64,000 bases of DNA from Xanthomonas campestris pv. badrii (GTDB taxonomy: Bacteria; Pseudomonadota; Gammaproteobacteria; Xanthomonadales; Xanthomonadaceae). The notes under the pieces were generated by a model. That model made no database searches and was not told the origin of the DNA. It saw nothing but the letters and a program-made list of their open reading frames with translations. The position numbers and the translations under genes were made by a program. The stretch is from contig NZ_CP051651.1 of the NCBI RefSeq assembly GCF_012848175.1, forward strand, positions 4,657,501-4,721,500, in the 5' to 3' direction. Of this stretch, positions 63,201-64,000 are shown in pieces. How positions within the stretch are numbered: position 1 is the stretch's first letter; every line of letters begins with the position of its first letter.

Positions 63201-64000
63201 GTCACCAGTACGCAGCGCAGCGTCGTCACACGGTATACCTACGACGGGCAGGGCAATGTCACCTCGATGATCGAGGATGCCGATGGTGGGCGGCCTCGCG
63301 TCACGAGCTATGAGTACGACAATCGCGGCAATCAGATCCGTACCATCTTTCCCGATGCTGGCCGTCTGGATGCGACTGGTCAGCTGATTGCATCCGGCGA
63401 GCGCGCGACCGTCGAAGTCACCTATGACGCGTTCGGCAACGCGATCATGCAGAAGGACGTGCGCGGCAGGTACAGCTACAAGGCCTACGACACTCAGGGA
63501 AGGCTGGCCTATGACGTGGATGCCGAAGGCTATGTCACCAGTTACGGGTATAACGCGTTCGGCGAGCAGTCGCGGCTGACGCGACACGTCTACAAGGCGG
63601 ATATCCCCACCGATAGTCCCGCTGAGTATCCGGAAACGATCGATCGCTACCTGCAGTGGATGGACTCATCTGAGGATCGAACGGTCTATACGTTCTATGA
63701 TCGCGCGGGCCGCAAGTCCAGTGTCGGCACGATGCCGCCTCCCGTGCCGCCAGCACTGACAAGAGCGTCCGGCGAGATGCAAGCAACCTACTGGGATCAA
63801 GAGCCAGTCGAGCGTGATCTGGACTGGAACGCCACTTCGCGAACAACGTTCTACTACGATGCGTTTGGAAATGTGAGGAAAGAAGTAGTTCTGCTCGACC
63901 GGGATCATTGGGGAACCTATACCGATCTCGGATATGGAACGTTCGCAATGACGTACCACGTCTACGATGCGAATGGTCGTGAAATCCGAAAGACGGATGC
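57267..64000 (+). CDS. Giant RHS/YD-repeat protein (partial, C-terminus beyond window)
   Basis: The ATG at 57267 has a good ribosome site (AGGAG). From it one frame stays open to the window end, at least 2,244 codons. Residues 1-100 (MVAVFTGNGLGLFDSSLAAL, then RQYVNVAQGNLVLQ and LNRTYNSLGQ) match the entry region of RHS/YD-repeat proteins. From about residue 180 the frame is filled with repeats of the form Y-x-Y-D-x-x-G-R-L (for example YTYDASGNLL, YSYDGMGRLL, YTYDAAGRLA). A Pro/Asp/Val-rich hinge, VDPVDPADPVDPPIAPP, lies near residue 611. I found no Cys, no PAAR and no Sec signal peptide. The shell-closing core and toxin tip, if any, lie outside. Confidence 0.88.
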   Translation, partial: MVAVFTGNGLGLFDSSLAALGATTGGAASLGQGRDRQYVNVAQGNLVLQAADEHLNFRGLSVGLNRTYNSLGQLSDVGADGWLTGFERKVSLVGTLNAAGSRLRLQQGDGSTTEFQYDTTTRRYLSTAGTGAHDTLSWDGESKTWTLTEGSTRRQEIFADHADALAQGRLLRIIAGTTDGSAPAAFDVVYDVDGRIGAVVQADGASNSDALVFSYDAQGRLASVGTRQAGVIQHQIGYEYDLQGRLTAVVTDLTPQDDSDNVWNTTDRAANDGHLFRTEYSYVDATSLKIASVRQSDGVVTRYTYQGDGRLASVAYGEGAQAQAYTLTYASDQRQTDITDAAGRSWSYRFDASGQLLEVLAPPLGGQRDVTSYTYDASGNLLSTRQVRGSAVLTQVIYIYDASGNLLRETNKAGEVTIRAYSAQNQLLSETRYLAGTTNFSTAEPPVAGALRTRYVYDSQDRLRFVVDAEGRVSALEYASSGTGIGQLASRRSFADASYVGTVYTEAALQAWSAPLLAESGLVEYSYDPNGRLALTVAFAQVDASGAGVRDQATLTTLSTYDGQGLLLRKATVRGTTDAPVLSEIVDYSYDGMGRLLGTVQSPGAGAGSTAPVDPVDPADPVDPPIAPPLTRTTTYQYLDSAGRIAIAQTAGATQIQVRDSAGRITTTTLEDPTSVDAARTQRYIYDAAGLLRASEDALGGRVYQFYDEKGRLAAQVDATGTVIGYSYDGADRVVATTTYANRVTTSNWLVDGAVVPAMVSQIGLQTDSVNDRVARRSYDDAGRVLTETSAVGTVTRYAYDGVGRLITATIGTGATARVTRNFYDASGLLTATLDAEGFLVERGYDKAGRLIRTIAYATATTASLRAAGTLQQLRPAAADGDQTTRLFYDGLGNLVGQLDPEGYVTEYVFDEDGNSRATLSYYKQVPEASRTGDWASIRGQVAAVADEAAYRQQRRQFNGMGQLETEVSTSGLVTRYTYDAAGRLAQAISEDRRTSEWGWEIVKTRENNRFYNAFGELVTELDGAGSERLVDAQSEQERQELIARYATHYQYDALGRMIRSTNPNGVATWFVHDAEGRLRYTAQGMSSAEGIKNAQAEVTEWRYNAFGDQTEQIRYVGRLQLAVPDSRQSLLDALGTLSFTAANDARQQFTYNANGQVITATDTLGVRTLQTYNVFGQLERIERAAGTPRGTVTTYSYDRRGLQLQTVQDAGTRRLNLTQSVRYDAFGRAVSQTDERGGISSFAYDRNGRLIQTSRQVGGRDETTTTRYDAFARALEITDATGNTARFTYDDAALEVKMTSALGVVTRSHYTKFGELRQVGGAKPASYDYDANGRLASWRDGSIYKSREYDDAGRLISTEEGDKHFAYKYDDAGRQVESVGTDWAYNPDVGYSELLPIDPPTRYTYDALGRQLRVVDARGTITDFRYDLSGQLLESIVDPGGLAIKTTYVWDELGRQISVVEAAGTTAARTTLYTYDTAGRRVREVVDPTKLALTTTYTYDANSNLVARQDAGGSLTRYTYDEANRLRFQIDGIGAVTERHYDAAGRVVATRTYVEPVTLSSTTLQATSAQVQALVVRNDARDQQQYFVFNADGQVSLTIDGSGATSSYRYDAKGRQVKTTRHVWPIALDSTKRLALESGESSMDSVEVELNGRDAVEWKAYYASGAIAATVDGSGAVTEFFYDRSGLLSGRRDYSQRIDLNQYTNQDIDQSVSERLDLGEYEADDTGGEYTESTLGLANDQDYAYREFGYIRDSAGRVIYELQTINEYRFGYRDSGKLSVKQYVYTAAGDLSSETVYGVGIRVPGDGGKPILGNSWIDVGQRLESELAELDQNESRQSLIRTRTYYYDAAGRQRFAIDASGAVTEQKYDAMGRVIDKRSYGALLTNVPTTLAEVESGVATDTNYQGGLFRYDGAGRVTSQVDRLGKVDAFGYDGAGRMIRHQDRNGAVWTYTYDAAGNKTAQVSPSVTIAAADASGVVTSTQRSVVTRYTYDGQGNVTSMIEDADGGRPRVTSYEYDNRGNQIRTIFPDAGRLDATGQLIASGERATVEVTYDAFGNAIMQKDVRGRYSYKAYDTQGRLAYDVDAEGYVTSYGYNAFGEQSRLTRHVYKADIPTDSPAEYPETIDRYLQWMDSSEDRTVYTFYDRAGRKSSVGTMPPPVPPALTRASGEMQATYWDQEPVERDLDWNATSRTTFYYDAFGNVRKEVVLLDRDHWGTYTDLGYGTFAMTYHVYDANGREIRKTD

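Overview
The window is a 64 kb piece of a high-GC gammaproteobacterial chromosome, almost certainly Xanthomonas. The main evidence is an Ax21-family outer membrane protein whose mature N-terminus starts AENLSYNFVEGDYVRTP, the glnA/glnK/amtB/ntrBC block, secB-gpsA, and Xanthomonas-style dispersed repeats (GATTCCC arrays, GTAGGAGCGG palindromes). The species is not determined. No tRNA, rRNA, CRISPR array, transposase or replication origin was found.

Layout. 1-5.5 kb: an AIM24-type protein (cut by the window edge), an orphan ABC ATPase, a fatty-acid desaturase, an EF-hand protein, and a two-gene glycine betaine/choline-type ABC importer whose binding protein and permease are fused. 5.7-9.5 kb: ergothioneine genes egtB-egtD, with a divergent class V PLP enzyme. 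9.6-11.6 kb: a HipBA-type toxin-antitoxin operon behind four regularly spaced ATGT-N12-ACAT operators. 11.6-15.3 kb: a fused indolepyruvate oxidoreductase. 16.3-20.5 kb: a three-gene secreted operon (two DUF1593 proteins and a pectate-lyase-like beta-helix protein) with a LacI-type operator over its promoter. 21-30.8 kb: a transporter, orphan ParA, SixA, YceI, a phospholipase-D lipoprotein, a thioesterase, an acyltransferase, a hydrolase and a TPR-sulfotransferase-like protein. 31-34 kb: a PEBP protein, a META-domain lipoprotein and uppP. 34.2-40.6 kb: the nitrogen regulon, with NtrC boxes and a sigma-54 promoter before glnA and an NtrC box touching the ntrB start. 40.6-41.5 kb: tandem repeats of about 272 bp. 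41.6-43 kb: two sodC lipoprotein genes. 43-49.7 kb: a VOC protein, a thiolase, and hemY-hemX-hemD. 49.9-54.1 kb: a GT25-like enzyme, a thioesterase, rhodanese, secB and gpsA. 54.5-55.1 kb: the Ax21-family gene.

From 55.1 kb to the end the composition becomes visibly less GC-rich. This part holds a short cluster (TPR protein, unknown 128-residue protein, GT9-like protein) followed by an RHS/YD-repeat protein that stays open for more than 2,240 codons and runs off the edge. It is the best candidate for an undescribed system here, possibly a secreted or surface RHS protein with dedicated accessory genes, but its C-terminal payload lies outside the window.

The best supported regulatory findings are the complete NtrC/sigma-54 architecture at glnA and ntrB, the four-operator array at hipBA, and the LacI-type operator at the DUF1593/pectate-lyase operon. 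All calls come from reading the sequence; no database search was run.
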